This document shows positions 46,713-56,220 of a DNA stretch of 64,000 nt, piece after piece (the stretch's first letter is position 1; each line of letters opens with the position of its first letter). Below the pieces are notes generated by a model. The model was given only the letters and a program-made list of their open reading frames with translations, made no database searches and had not been told where the DNA came from. Origin of the DNA: Mycolicibacterium sp. ND9-15 (GTDB taxonomy: Bacteria; Actinomycetota; Actinomycetes; Mycobacteriales; Mycobacteriaceae); contig NZ_CP142362.1 of assembly GCF_035918395.1 (NCBI RefSeq), positions 471,501 through 535,500 of the forward strand. The letters are read 5' to 3'. The translations under genes and the position numbers were made by a program.

Positions 46713-47502
46713 CCGGAGCCTTGATCGCCGGGTGCGGATCGTAGTTGAGGATCGCGATGTCGGAGTAGGTGTAGTCGAAGATCGAATCCCGTGGTGCGAG
46801 AACGAGTTCCGGATACGGGCGCGGGTCGCGGCTCAGTTGCAGCTGCACCTGCTCGACGTGGTTGTCGTAGATGTGGCAGTCGCCGCCGGTCCAGATGAAC
46901 TCGCCGGCGTCCAGCCCGGCCTGGGCGGCCATCATGTGGGTCAGCAGCGCGTAGCTGGCGATGTTGAACGGCACTCCGAGGAACAGGTCGGCGCTGCGCT
47001 GGTACAGCTGACATGACAACTTGCCGTGGGCCACATAGAACTGGAAGAACGCGTGGCACGGTGGGAGCGCCATCCGCGGAATCTCGCCGACGTTCCACGC
47101 CGAGACGATGTTGCGCCGCGAGTCCGGGTCGGATTTCAGCAGCTCCAGCGCCCCACTGATCTGGTCGATGTGCTCGCCGGAAGGCGTCGGCCAGGACCGC
47201 CACTGCACCCCGTAGACCGGCCCCAGATCCCCTGTGGCAGAGGCCCATTCGTTCCAGATGGTGACACCGTGGTCCTGTAGCCAGCCCACGTTCGAGTCGC
47301 CGCGCAGGAACCACAGCAGCTCGTAGACGATGGACTTGGTGTGCACCTTCTTGGTGGTGATGAGCGGAAAGCCCGCCGCCAGGTCGTAGCGCATCTGGTG
47401 GCCGAAAAGGCTGCGGGTACCGGTGCCGGTGCGGTCCGACTTGGGCGTCCCGCGCTCCATCACCAGCCGCAGTAGATCCTCGTAAGGAGTGGCGATCGGC
47501 AC
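46702..47502 (-). CDS. thyA: Thymidylate synthase ThyA
   Basis: A 266-residue folate-dependent enzyme making dTMP and dihydrofolate. The catalytic Cys sits in [10 protein letters not shown], with [15 protein letters not shown] and the dUMP-binding [21 protein letters not shown] region intact. GTG 47502 gives the normal length. Overlap with dfrA makes a thymidylate-cycle operon that recycles dihydrofolate directly. Confidence 0.96.
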   Translation of the reverse strand: MPIATPYEDLLRLVMERGTPKSDRTGTGTRSLFGHQMRYDLAAGFPLITTKKVHTKSIVYELLWFLRGDSNVGWLQDHGVTIWNEWASATGDLGPVYGVQWRSWPTPSGEHIDQISGALELLKSDPDSRRNIVSAWNVGEIPRMALPPCHAFFQFYVAHGKLSCQLYQRSADLFLGVPFNIASYALLTHMMAAQAGLDAGEFIWTGGDCHIYDNHVEQVQLQLSRDPRPYPELVLAPRDSIFDYTYSDIAILNYDPHPAIKAPVAV

Positions 47503-47545
47503 GTCGGTCAGCTTACTTCCAAACCGGACGAGTAGAACGGAGGCC

Positions 47546-48286
47546 ATGCCGAGCATCTCCACGACCGTCACCACTCCCGACGGCGCCTGTCCCGCCACCC
47601 TGCACACCCCGAACGGCCCCGGGCCGTGGACCGGCGTCGTGATGTACGTCGACGCCGGTGGAGTCCGCGACACCTTCCAGGAGATGGCCGCGCGACTGGC
47701 CGGCTTCGGTCACGCCGTGCTGTTGCCCGACGTGTACTACCGCCACGGCGAGTGGGAGCCCTTCGACATGCGGACCGCTTTCACCGACGCCCGACAGCGT
47801 AAGCGTCTGTTCGGGATGATCTCGTCGATCACGCCCGACATGATGGCCGGCGATGCCGCGGCTTTCTTCGACTTCCTCGCGTCGCGCCCCGAGGTCAAGG
47901 GCGACGCGTTCGGCGTATGCGGCTACTGCATGGGTGGGCGGACCTCGGTGATCGTCGCCGGCCGGGTGCCCGACCGGGTCGCGGCCGCGGGCTCCTTCCA
48001 CGCCAGCGGCCTGGTCACCGACGAGCCGTCTAGCCCACACCTTCTCGCCGACCGGATGAAGGCCACCGTGTACGTCGCCGGCGCAGCGAACGACCACGGC
48101 TTCACCAGCGCGGACGCCGAGACCCTCGACAAGGCTCTGACCGCGGCCGATGTCGCCCACACGGTCGAGTTCTATCCGGCCGGGCACGGCTTCGCGGTGC
48201 CCGACAACGCGCCGTACGACGAGGAGGCCGCCGAGCGGCATTGGATAGCGCTGCAGGAGCTGTTCGAATCCGCGCTTCCCAATTGA
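47546..48286 (+). CDS. Dienelactone hydrolase family protein (Rv2765-like)
   Basis: A 246-residue alpha/beta-hydrolase. The nucleophile elbow GYCMGG (about residues 122-127) has Cys in place of the usual Ser, as in dienelactone hydrolases. Catalytic Asp and His are expected in GAANDHGF and GHGFAVPD. The substrate is unknown. ATG 47546 (MPSIST) is chosen; it is divergent from thyA. Confidence 0.87.
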   Translation: MPSISTTVTTPDGACPATLHTPNGPGPWTGVVMYVDAGGVRDTFQEMAARLAGFGHAVLLPDVYYRHGEWEPFDMRTAFTDARQRKRLFGMISSITPDMMAGDAAAFFDFLASRPEVKGDAFGVCGYCMGGRTSVIVAGRVPDRVAAAGSFHASGLVTDEPSSPHLLADRMKATVYVAGAANDHGFTSADAETLDKALTAADVAHTVEFYPAGHGFAVPDNAPYDEEAAERHWIALQELFESALPN

Positions 48287-48311
48287 CTCCGTCCGAGCAC
48301 GCCGCGCCGCA

Positions 48312-49256
48312 GTGATACGCGACGATGATCCGATGGAAGATCACGAACCCGACACTTATCCGGAACACGACGAGGTCGGCTCGCGTATCGACCCGGTGCT
48401 CGCCCGCAGCTGGCTTCTGGTCAACGGCGCACAGTACGAACGGTTCACGCCCGCGGTGCGGTCTGCAGCGGACGTCGTCGTCCTCGATATCGAAGACGCG
48501 GTCGCGCCGAAGGACAAGGCCGTCGCCCGCGACAACGTGGTCCGCTGGCTCGACGACGGCAACACCGACTGGGTCCGGGTCAACGGTTTCGGGACGCCGT
48601 GGTGGGCAGATGACCTCGACGCCCTGGGCAGGACTTCGGTCGGCGGGGTGATGCTGGCGATGGTCGAATCCGTCGACCACGTCACTGAAACCGCCAACCG
48701 GCTGCCGAACGTGCCGATCGTCGCACTGGTCGAGACGGCGCGGGGGCTGGAGCGCATCACCGCCATCGCCGCGGCCAAGGGCACGTTCCGGCTCGCCTTC
48801 GGAATCGGCGACTTCCGGCGTGACACCGGCTTCGGCGAAAGCCCGACCACCCTGGCGTATGCGCGGTCGCGGTTCACGATCGCGGCGAAGGCCGCTCACC
48901 TGCCGAGCGCCATCGACGGTCCGACCGTCGGTTCGAGTGCGCTCAAACTCATCGAGGCCACCGCAGTCTCCGTCGAGTTCGGCATGACCGGCAAGATCTG
49001 CCTGACGCCGGAGCAGTGCGCTACCGTCAACGAAGGACTGGCCCCTTCTGCCGACGAGATCGCTTGGGCCAAGGAATTTTTCACCGAGTTCGAACGCGAC
49101 GGCGGCGAGATTCGCAACGGCTCGGACCTACCGCGGATCGCCAGGGCCAACAAGATCCTCGACCTGGCCCGCGCATACGGCATCGAGGTGTCCGAGTTCG
49201 ACGACGTCGACGATCCGGCGCACATTCCGGCGCCGTCGGATACCTACCACTACTGA
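48312..49256 (+). CDS. CitE-like HpcH/HpaI-family lyase
   Basis: A 314-residue TIM-barrel protein of the citrate-lyase beta/L-malyl-CoA lyase family. The metal and substrate sites appear in LDIEDAVAPKDK (about residues 56-67), ALVETARGLE and FGIGDFRRDTG. GTG 48312 is the reported start; ATG 48333 would be 7 residues shorter. It lies 25 nt after the hydrolase gene. Physiological substrate unknown. Confidence 0.83.
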   Translation: MIRDDDPMEDHEPDTYPEHDEVGSRIDPVLARSWLLVNGAQYERFTPAVRSAADVVVLDIEDAVAPKDKAVARDNVVRWLDDGNTDWVRVNGFGTPWWADDLDALGRTSVGGVMLAMVESVDHVTETANRLPNVPIVALVETARGLERITAIAAAKGTFRLAFGIGDFRRDTGFGESPTTLAYARSRFTIAAKAAHLPSAIDGPTVGSSALKLIEATAVSVEFGMTGKICLTPEQCATVNEGLAPSADEIAWAKEFFTEFERDGGEIRNGSDLPRIARANKILDLARAYGIEVSEFDDVDDPAHIPAPSDTYHY

Positions 49257-49708
49257 GGGTTGCGACGCCTGCGCAGCAGCAACCGCACTGACCGCAGCAG
49301 TCCGCGCGCGGCGTAGATGCCGGCGACCACGGTCGCGATGATCATCACGATGAGCATCACCAGCCAATTCGTCCGATCGTGGTCGACGTGCCACCACACG
49401 ATCGTGAACAGCACGGCGCAGGCGAAAACGAGCACGTCGCGCCAGTTCCCTTTGTAGGAGGCAGCGGCCTGTCGTAGCTCCCGTGTTTTCTCCGCGGTCG
49501 CGATCAGGTCGTCGATGCGCTGGTCGATGGCCCGCTGCAGCCGCTGGCGCCGCTCGGCCTGCTCAGGCGGGATTCGTTCCAGCAGGTCCAGGTCTTTGAT
49601 GATTCCGCCGCGGACATCCGGACCCTTCAGAGTGCCCGCTGCGATGCCAAGCAGTGCTCCGCCCGCGATGGGCGCCGCCCCCAGAGCGATCTCGGCGATC
49701 CCCGGCAT
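49250..49708 (-). CDS. Membrane protein with coiled-coil amino-terminal part
   Basis: A 152-residue protein. A glycine-rich amphipathic head (MPGIAEIALGAAPIAGGALLG) is followed by a charged coiled-coil (residues 38-75) and two adjacent membrane helices (about 90-107 and 113-133), with a basic C-terminus. No family was recognised. Convergent with the CitE-like gene, 7-nt overlap at the stops. ATG 49708 is preferred over an upstream start. Confidence 0.65.
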   Translation of the reverse strand: MPGIAEIALGAAPIAGGALLGIAAGTLKGPDVRGGIIKDLDLLERIPPEQAERRQRLQRAIDQRIDDLIATAEKTRELRQAAASYKGNWRDVLVFACAVLFTIVWWHVDHDRTNWLVMLIVMIIATVVAGIYAARGLLRSVRLLLRRRRNPQ

Positions 49709-49887
49709 GGCTACTCCCTCATCAGCGTCGCGGCAAGTGTGCCACCGGGTTATCACGCGCGTTCGCGCACAACGCCATCGACACGCCGACGACCTCCAGC
49801 GTATCGGTGACCTTGCTCAGCATGCGACCCGTCGCCGGCTTCTCCGCCGCGTTGCCCGCACGGCTGATTTCACCGCGCTGGTCGCCC

Positions 49888-50613
49888 TCAGCGGCCGGGT
49901 GGCTCGCACAAGAGCTCCGGTCGCAGGAGCAGATGCGGTAACGCATGGGCCAGCCACTCTTGGTAGCGATCGGGTGACCAGCCCATGTCAGCGACGAGGG
50001 TGGAGTACACAGCCGGTGACATCATCGTCGCCATCGCATCGGCGGCCCCGTCTTCGGAGAGCCCGGGGCGCAGTGCGGTTCGCCAATTTCGTTCGATCGC
50101 CACGGCGCAGTCGGCACGGATCGCGGCGATCAGTGTCGTGCGCAGCTTCTCCAGGGCCGGGTCGGTCGAGGCCGCCTGCTCCATCACCCGGGTCAGTGGC
50201 GCCACCCGTTCATTGACGGTGCGGATGAACTGGGCCACCGCGGCGAATTGGCGAAGTACTTGTCGGCCGGCCTGGTCGATAAGACTCAGCACCCGGTCCA
50301 CCACCGGGACATCGTTGTAATCGCCGACGACCGAGACGTCGATCGCCCGGGCCAGCACACCGGACTTCGAGCCGAACGTTGCATAGATCGTCGGTGCGGA
50401 CACGTCGGCTGCGGCCGCGATGTCGTCGATCGAGGTGCCAGCGAAGCCGCGCTCGACGAACAGTCCTATTGCCTCCTCGATGATCCTGTGCTGACGCGCT
50501 TCGGCATCGGCGCGGCGCCGCCTGTTGTCGTATTTGCGTCGGCCGGGCTGGGAAGCCCGAGATGACCGAGATGTCCGTGATGACCGAGATGTCCGTGATG
50601 TCATTGACGCCAT
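49888..50613 (-). CDS. TetR-family transcriptional regulator
   Basis: A 241-residue repressor. After an unusual Ser/Arg/Thr-rich head (residues 1-30) comes the TetR helix-turn-helix (FAGTSIDDIAAAADVSAPTIYATFGSKSG, about 57-85), then a helical ligand domain. It is divergent from a PNPOx-like gene across an AT-rich region holding a palindrome and a strong promoter, which it probably controls. The ligand is unknown. Confidence 0.88.
   Translation of the reverse strand: MASMTSRTSRSSRTSRSSRASQPGRRKYDNRRRRADAEARQHRIIEEAIGLFVERGFAGTSIDDIAAAADVSAPTIYATFGSKSGVLARAIDVSVVGDYNDVPVVDRVLSLIDQAGRQVLRQFAAVAQFIRTVNERVAPLTRVMEQAASTDPALEKLRTTLIAAIRADCAVAIERNWRTALRPGLSEDGAADAMATMMSPAVYSTLVADMGWSPDRYQEWLAHALPHLLLRPELLCEPPGR
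50562..50597. repeat. Tandem 18-bp repeat coding the TetR Ser/Arg head
   Basis: ATGACCGAGATGTCCGTG occurs twice in direct succession; half-units (ATGACCGAG and ATGTCCGTG) are themselves 9-bp variants, and ATGTCATTG follows at 50598. On the minus strand this encodes SR-rich residues near the TetR amino terminus. It is probably a slippage-prone array that can change the protein head length without frameshift (unit 18 bp). Confidence 0.8.
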
Positions 50614-50641
50614 CCAATCAAATATTTATAGTCAACACTAT
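50604..50641 (+). promoter_or_regulatory. SigA-type promoter overlapping a palindromic operator
   Basis: TTGACG (50604-50609), 17 nt, TATAGT (50627-50632) is a near-consensus promoter reading toward the PNPOx-like gene. The -10 box sits in the palindrome ATAGTCAACACTAT (50628-50641). A repressor bound there would block both transcription directions, so it is the natural TetR operator candidate. The region is markedly AT-rich compared with the rest of the window. Confidence 0.7.
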
Positions 50642-50683
50642 TCAATATGGCTATCTCTATTTGAGCATATTACGGAGGCTGGC

Positions 50684-51709
50684 ATGGCAACCACGCCGGA
50701 CACGCGGGCGATGTTGGACTGGCAGGACATCCGCGAGCACGCGGCGGCGTTCATCACCACGGAGTACGCCTCGCTCGACCGCGAGGGCGCGCCCATCACC
50801 TGGCCGGTCACCCCGTATCGGGGCCGCGACGGAAACACCCTCGATATCGCCACCGGCCTCACCTACCCACTCAAGGCCGAGCGGGCTCGGCGCAATCCCA
50901 AAGTGTCGCTGTCGTTTTCGCAGCCCCTCGGCTCCGGGCTCGCCGATCCGGCGACCTTCGTCATCCAGGGCCTCGCCACCGTCCGCGATGCCGACCTGCG
51001 AGCCAATTCCGCGCGGTATCTGGCCGAGGCGGCCGCGCGTTTACCGGACGCCTTCGAAAAGATCCCGACTGCGATGCTGCGTCGGATGGCGTGGTACTGG
51101 ACCCGCATCTGGATCGAGGTCAGCCCGGTGCGGGTGTTCTGGTGGCCCGGAGGGAATCTCGATCGGCCCCCGCAGCTGTGGAAGCCGCAGGCGCCGTTCA
51201 CCGCGCACCCGTCGGATCCCGAGCCGGTCGGGCGCGGCGCCGGGTCTTGGAGCACCCGCGCTCCGACGGCCTGGCAGGTGCGGGTACGCGATGCACTCGA
51301 CCGGCTCGGCACGCCGGTGCTGACCGGCGTCACATCCGACGGTTGGCCGCTACCGCTGCGCGTGCGAGACGCCGTGCAGACTCCCCGCGGCTTCCGGCTG
51401 CGTGCACCCGTCGGCATCGAAATCGGCGACGGGCCCGCCTGCCTGACGTTCCACGCACACGGGGCGGCTTTTGAAAGCCAGGAGAACATCAGCATGACGG
51501 GACACTGCCGCAATGTCGGTGAACACGTCGAGTTCGAGGCGCAGCGAGCGCTCAACGACTTCATCATTCCGGCCGACCCCGTCCGGCGCGTCATTCATCT
51601 GGTGTCGGCGGGCCGAAGACTGCGCCGGCGACTGGACGCCGAGGCGCAGCGACGCGGGCAACGGGTGCCGCGATTCGATGAACTCGGCTTCGGCAAGGCC
51701 AAGCGCTAG
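50684..51709 (+). CDS. PNPOx-like (split-barrel flavin) family protein
   Basis: A 341-residue protein. The first half resembles FMN/F420-binding pyridoxamine-oxidase-like barrels (ITTEYASLDREGAPITWPVTPY, then VSLSFSQPLGSG). The second half repeats a weaker barrel-like section (DRLGTPVLTGVTSDGWPLPLRVRDA). ATG 50684 has an ACGGAGG ribosome-binding site. It probably forms an operon with the hemerythrin-SRPBCC gene and is controlled by the divergent TetR. Confidence 0.75.
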   Translation: MATTPDTRAMLDWQDIREHAAAFITTEYASLDREGAPITWPVTPYRGRDGNTLDIATGLTYPLKAERARRNPKVSLSFSQPLGSGLADPATFVIQGLATVRDADLRANSARYLAEAAARLPDAFEKIPTAMLRRMAWYWTRIWIEVSPVRVFWWPGGNLDRPPQLWKPQAPFTAHPSDPEPVGRGAGSWSTRAPTAWQVRVRDALDRLGTPVLTGVTSDGWPLPLRVRDAVQTPRGFRLRAPVGIEIGDGPACLTFHAHGAAFESQENISMTGHCRNVGEHVEFEAQRALNDFIIPADPVRRVIHLVSAGRRLRRRLDAEAQRRGQRVPRFDELGFGKAKR

Positions 51710-51722
51710 TGAGGATCGTGCG

Positions 51723-52901
51723 ATGACATCCGACGCTCAGTGCGCCCACACCCGGATGATGAACATCGTTCACAACGCGTTGCGCCGCGACATCGCTCGC
51801 GCGCAGTCGGCGCTGACGCAGTGGCCCTATCCCGATCCCAGCCAGCGCGCCGCGATCGCGACGCACCTGACATGGATGATGGAGTTCCTGCATCGTCACC
51901 ATCACATCGAGGACGACGGCCTGTATCCCCTGGCGCGGGAACGCGTCCCTGCGGCGACTCGGATTCTGGACGCGATGGACGCCGACCACCACGCGTTGAC
52001 ACCGGCGATCGACCGGCTCATCGACACCGCCCACCATTACGCCCAAACCTCCTGTGCGCGAACCGAAGTGGCGGCAGCGCTCGACGAACTCGCGGCGGTG
52101 ATGCTGCCACACTTGCGGCGCGAGGAAACTGAGATGATGCCGATCGTGGCGGCGGCGGTGACGAAAGCGGAATGGGACGCTATCGAGCGGGCCTTCGCCG
52201 TCAAGCCTCTCAAGCCCGTCGAGCTGGCCTTCACCGCTCTGTGGTTGTTCGACGAGGCGACCGATGAGGAGCGTGCGGTGATCCGATCGGTAGTGCCCAA
52301 GCCGGTTGCGTGGGCGATCGAGACCTTCACCGCCCGTAGCTATATGCGCCGCGCATGGCGTTGTTGGTATCTACCGCAGCACAGCCGGCTGCACCAAAGA
52401 CTCTGCGGGAAGACCAGCGTTGACGTCGACGCCCCGATCGATGCGGTGTGGAAACTGGTCGCCGATCCGCTGCGGGTTCCGGAGTGGAGTCACGAGTGCC
52501 GCCGAGTGCGGTATCTGGACCGCACGGCATCGGCCGGTCCGGGCCGGCGATTCCGCGGGACCAACCGCAGCCGCCGGTATCGATGGTCGCGTAACTGCAC
52601 GATCTTCACCTACGACGCGCCCATCGAATTCTGCTACGTCACCTCCGGCGGTGCCGGCGACGCAACGGCCTGGCATTTTCGGCTCGAACCGACCGCTACC
52701 GGCACTCGGCTCACGCAGGCGTTCCAGGGTGTGTCGATGCCGCAGTGGTTGTCGCGATCCGTCTCGGTTCTGGTCCCTGCGCACGCCGACCGCACCGAGG
52801 CACTGCGCGAGGACATGGCGCGCCTGGCCGCGCTCGCCGAGGCGCAGCAGGGCGCTATTGCGCCAGGAATCCCCCGTCGACGGGCAACACGGCGCCGGTG
52901 A
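51723..52901 (+). CDS. Hemerythrin-like / SRPBCC fusion protein
   Basis: A 392-residue protein. Residues about 10-150 form a hemerythrin HHE four-helix bundle with di-iron ligand candidates in EFLHRHHHIEDDGLYP, ADHHALTP and LPHLRREETEMMP. Residues about 225-370 form a SRPBCC (START-like) cavity domain beginning VDVDAPIDAVWKLVADPLRVPEW. O2, NO or peroxide sensing with lipid binding are possibilities. It follows the PNPOx-like gene by 13 nt and its 3' end overlaps the convergent SDR. Confidence 0.8.
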   Translation: MTSDAQCAHTRMMNIVHNALRRDIARAQSALTQWPYPDPSQRAAIATHLTWMMEFLHRHHHIEDDGLYPLARERVPAATRILDAMDADHHALTPAIDRLIDTAHHYAQTSCARTEVAAALDELAAVMLPHLRREETEMMPIVAAAVTKAEWDAIERAFAVKPLKPVELAFTALWLFDEATDEERAVIRSVVPKPVAWAIETFTARSYMRRAWRCWYLPQHSRLHQRLCGKTSVDVDAPIDAVWKLVADPLRVPEWSHECRRVRYLDRTASAGPGRRFRGTNRSRRYRWSRNCTIFTYDAPIEFCYVTSGGAGDATAWHFRLEPTATGTRLTQAFQGVSMPQWLSRSVSVLVPAHADRTEALREDMARLAALAEAQQGAIAPGIPRRRATRRR

Positions 52902-53628
52902 CGAACGAAGCTTCGTCGGAGGCCAGAAAGGCGATCGCGCTAGCGACTTCAGCCGGTTCGCCGAGTCGGTCCATCGGGTGCATGCGCTGGATGTCGGCGA
53001 GGTATTCCGAGCCGCCCGGCTCCTCCGGAAGCCGGTTGACCCGCTCGGTTCGGATCGTCCCCGGCGCAACGGCGTTCACCCTGATGCCGCGGTCGGCCCA
53101 CTCGACCGCCAAATGCTTGGTCAGGCCGGTAGCGACGAACTTGGCCGGTCCGTAGGCCGCCTGGCGCTTTTGGCCGGCCAGTCCCGAGATCGAGGATAGG
53201 CACACGATGGCACCACCACCGGTCGATACCATCGCTTCGATCGCGAATTTGCAGGTGAGGAACATGCCGCGCCCGTCGATCGCCATGACTTCGTCCCAGC
53301 CGGCGGCCGTCACCTCCATCGCGTCGCCGAGCGGAATGATGCCGGCGTTGGCAACGAGCACGTCGAGCCGTCCGAAGCGGTCGATTGCGGCCGCGATCAT
53401 CCGCCGCGCGTCCTCCTCGACCGAGACGTCGCCGACGACCGTCTCGACTTCGGCACCACTACGCCGCAATTCATCGGCCACCCCCAGCAGCGGTTCACGT
53501 TGAATGTCGGTCACGATCAGCCGTGCGCCCTCGCGGGCAAAGACCTCGGCGGTCGCCCGTCCGATGCCCATCGCCGCCCCGGTGATCACCGCCGACTTGC
53601 CGAGGAGACGTCCAGGTCCTTGCGTCAC
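52855..53628 (-). CDS. SDR-family oxidoreductase (Rv2766c-like)
   Basis: A 257-residue Rossmann-fold dehydrogenase. It has TGAAMGIGRA (coenzyme loop, about residues 17-26), NAG, and the catalytic Ser...Tyr-x3-Lys set in LSSISG and YGPAKF. GTG 53628 is chosen because the frame upstream encodes no conserved sequence. Convergent overlap of 47 nt with the hemerythrin gene. Substrate unknown. Confidence 0.84.
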   Translation of the reverse strand: MTQGPGRLLGKSAVITGAAMGIGRATAEVFAREGARLIVTDIQREPLLGVADELRRSGAEVETVVGDVSVEEDARRMIAAAIDRFGRLDVLVANAGIIPLGDAMEVTAAGWDEVMAIDGRGMFLTCKFAIEAMVSTGGGAIVCLSSISGLAGQKRQAAYGPAKFVATGLTKHLAVEWADRGIRVNAVAPGTIRTERVNRLPEEPGGSEYLADIQRMHPMDRLGEPAEVASAIAFLASDEASFVTGAVLPVDGGFLAQ

Positions 53629-53761
53629 AGCTCTTCTCCGAAATCCCCCGCACGAACGGGTTCGCCACAGGCGGACAACCTCGTCCACCAGGAACAGTGC
53701 CAGTGATACAGCGCTCTGGCCGCGGTAATCGTCTGATTGGTGCTCAGCGACGCGGATTGGG

Positions 53762-54217
53762 CTAACCCATCAGCAGAGCAGCGACCGTCGCGCCGAGATT
53801 CCAGCACGCCTCGACGTCGGTCTTGGCCGGCTTGCCCATCACCACAACCGTCTCCGCTGCCTTCACCCACCCCAGCCCGGCGGTGATGCCGTCGATGGCG
53901 CGCTCGGCGCCCTCGGTGCCCTCGTTGCCGTGAATGTAGGCGCCGAAGGGGCGTCCCTGGGTGGTGTCGAGCAGCTGGTAATACGACTGGTCGAACGCAT
54001 GCTTGAGGGCGCCGCTGAGGTACCCGAGATTCGCCGGCGTGCCCAGGAGGTAGCCGTCGGCCTGGAGCATCTCCACCGGCGACACGGTGAGCGCCGGCCG
54101 CCGGACAACCTCCACGCCCTCAATCTCAGGGTCGGTAGCGCCGGCCACCACCGCCTCGAACATCTCCTGACAGTGCGGCGACGGCGTGTGGTGCACGATC
54201 AACAGCGTCTTGCTCAT
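53762..54217 (-). CDS. Flavodoxin/NADPH-dependent FMN reductase-like protein (Rv2771c-like)
   Basis: A 151-residue flavodoxin-fold protein. The phosphate loop is HHTPSPHCQEMFEAV (about residues 9-23), and GYLLGTPANLGYLSGALKHAFDQ follows. It is probably an FMN-binding electron carrier. It lies two genes downstream of dapB in the order dapB, membrane protein, flavodoxin known from M. tuberculosis. Confidence 0.84.
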   Translation of the reverse strand: MSKTLLIVHHTPSPHCQEMFEAVVAGATDPEIEGVEVVRRPALTVSPVEMLQADGYLLGTPANLGYLSGALKHAFDQSYYQLLDTTQGRPFGAYIHGNEGTEGAERAIDGITAGLGWVKAAETVVVMGKPAKTDVEACWNLGATVAALLMG

Positions 54218-54236
54218 TGCGGTCCGCTCGTGGGGT

Positions 54237-54703
54237 TCATCGCTGCCGCTCTTCCATCTCGACGGCCTTCTTCATCGCTTGCCGCGCGCGGCTGCGGTCA
54301 CCGGCATAGTCGTAGGCACGTGCCAGTCGATACCACCGCCGCCAGTCGTCCGGGTCACTTTCCAACTCTGCACGCACGGTGACGAACAGTGCGTCTGCGG
54401 CGTCGCGCTGAATACGTCCGGACGGCATCCGGGGCAGCGCACTGACGTCGAGTTCCAAACCCTCGTCGCGGACGATGCGCGCAAGCCGCTGATGGGTCAG
54501 ACCCGCGCGCAGCGTGCTGAGCAGGGCCCACGCCCCGATCAACGGCAGCACCATCAGCCCCAGCCCCAGCCCGACCGCGGCGGGCTCCCCCGTGGTGACG
54601 AAGGCCATCGCGAGGCGTCCGAGCAGCACGAAGTAGACGACCAGCGCCACGCACATGAACCCGATCAGCAGTTGAATGCGCAGTACGCGCGCGCCCTCGG
54701 CCA

Positions 54704-54704
<1 letters not shown>
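54237..54704 (-). CDS. Membrane protein with C-terminal TPR-like helix pair (Rv2772c-like)
   Basis: A 155-residue protein with two membrane helices (about residues 9-28 and 42-61) and a cytoplasmic part ending WRRWYRLARAYDYAGDRSRARQAMKKAVE, a TPR-like motif. The ATG overlaps the dapB stop as TGATG, implying translational coupling. Function unknown. Confidence 0.78.
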
Positions 54705-55447
<743 letters not shown>

Positions 55448-55502
55448 CTATCGGCGGGTGCGCTACCGTTGATCCACGGTCTGTGATGCCGAGATACAGA
55501 AG

Positions 55503-55997
55503 ATGGGGTACAGGGTGACTAATCCGAGTGGACTGCCCGAGCAACCGGTGGGCGAACACCGCCCGGCTCGCCAGGTCATCGCGTCGTTCGACAACTATGT
55601 CGACGCTCAACGGCTCGTGGACCGGATGTCAGACGGCGGTTTCCCGGTCGAGCACGTGAGGATCATCGGCGACGGGGTGCGCACCGTCGAACGTGTCACC
55701 GGACGCATGACCAAGAGCCGGGCGGCGTTCGCCGGCGCTGCCAGCGGTGCCTGGTTCGGATTGTTCATCGGTTTGCTTCTCGCGATCTTCACCGTCGGGC
55801 CGGTTTGGCTGGTGACGATGCTGATCGCCCTCGCGATCGGAGCCTTCTGGGGCGCGGTGTTCGGTTTCGTTGCGCACCTCGCGACGGGCGGCGAGCGGGA
55901 TTTCTCCAGTGTCGAATCGCTCGAAGCCCAGCGATACGACGTATGTGTGGCAGCCCAGTATGCCGCCGAGGCCGCGCGCTACACCCAAGGCGTTTAG
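55503..55997 (+). CDS. General-stress-protein-17M-like membrane protein
   Basis: A 164-residue protein. The soluble first half has a ferredoxin-like domain (VIASFDNYVDAQRLVDRMSDGGFPVEHVRIIG), like GsiB/GSP17M proteins. Two membrane helices follow (about residues 82-99 and 105-125) with glycine-rich packing, and a soluble C-terminus. Start ATG 55503 or GTG 55515. Predicted stress-related, but the trigger is unknown. Confidence 0.75.
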   Translation: MGYRVTNPSGLPEQPVGEHRPARQVIASFDNYVDAQRLVDRMSDGGFPVEHVRIIGDGVRTVERVTGRMTKSRAAFAGAASGAWFGLFIGLLLAIFTVGPVWLVTMLIALAIGAFWGAVFGFVAHLATGGERDFSSVESLEAQRYDVCVAAQYAAEAARYTQGV

Positions 55998-56107
55998 CTG
56001 GTCTGCGGCTGAGCTGCTTGTTTACCGGCATCGCTGCACCTGCCGGTCCAAAAGAATAGGGTTTTGCCCGATTCGTCCGTATCCCTGCGTGACATAGCGT
56101 GTAGTCC

Positions 56108-56164
56108 AGCGGCTGGCGCTCCCGGAGCATGGGGGAGCCCGCGAGCGGTGGGGGGACAGCCGCT
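56108..56164. repeat. GC-rich nested inverted-repeat element
   Basis: AGCGGCTG (56108-56115) pairs with CAGCCGCT (56157-56164), and inside it GCTCCC pairs with GGGAGC. Runs of G are prominent. It lies in the 223-nt gap between the stress-protein gene and the beta-lactamase gene, both convergent here. It may be a dispersed palindromic repeat or a bidirectional terminator; only a genome-wide count would tell. Confidence 0.5.
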
Positions 56165-56220
56165 GACAAACCGCCCGAACCCGGCCACGGAGGGGTTGGC
56201 CGGGCGGGCCGGTGGACCCA

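Noticed and set aside
56000..56220. A possible short gene between the stress protein and beta-lactamase
   Set aside because: Short frames here contain no conserved motif, and the sequence is better explained by the nested repeat.
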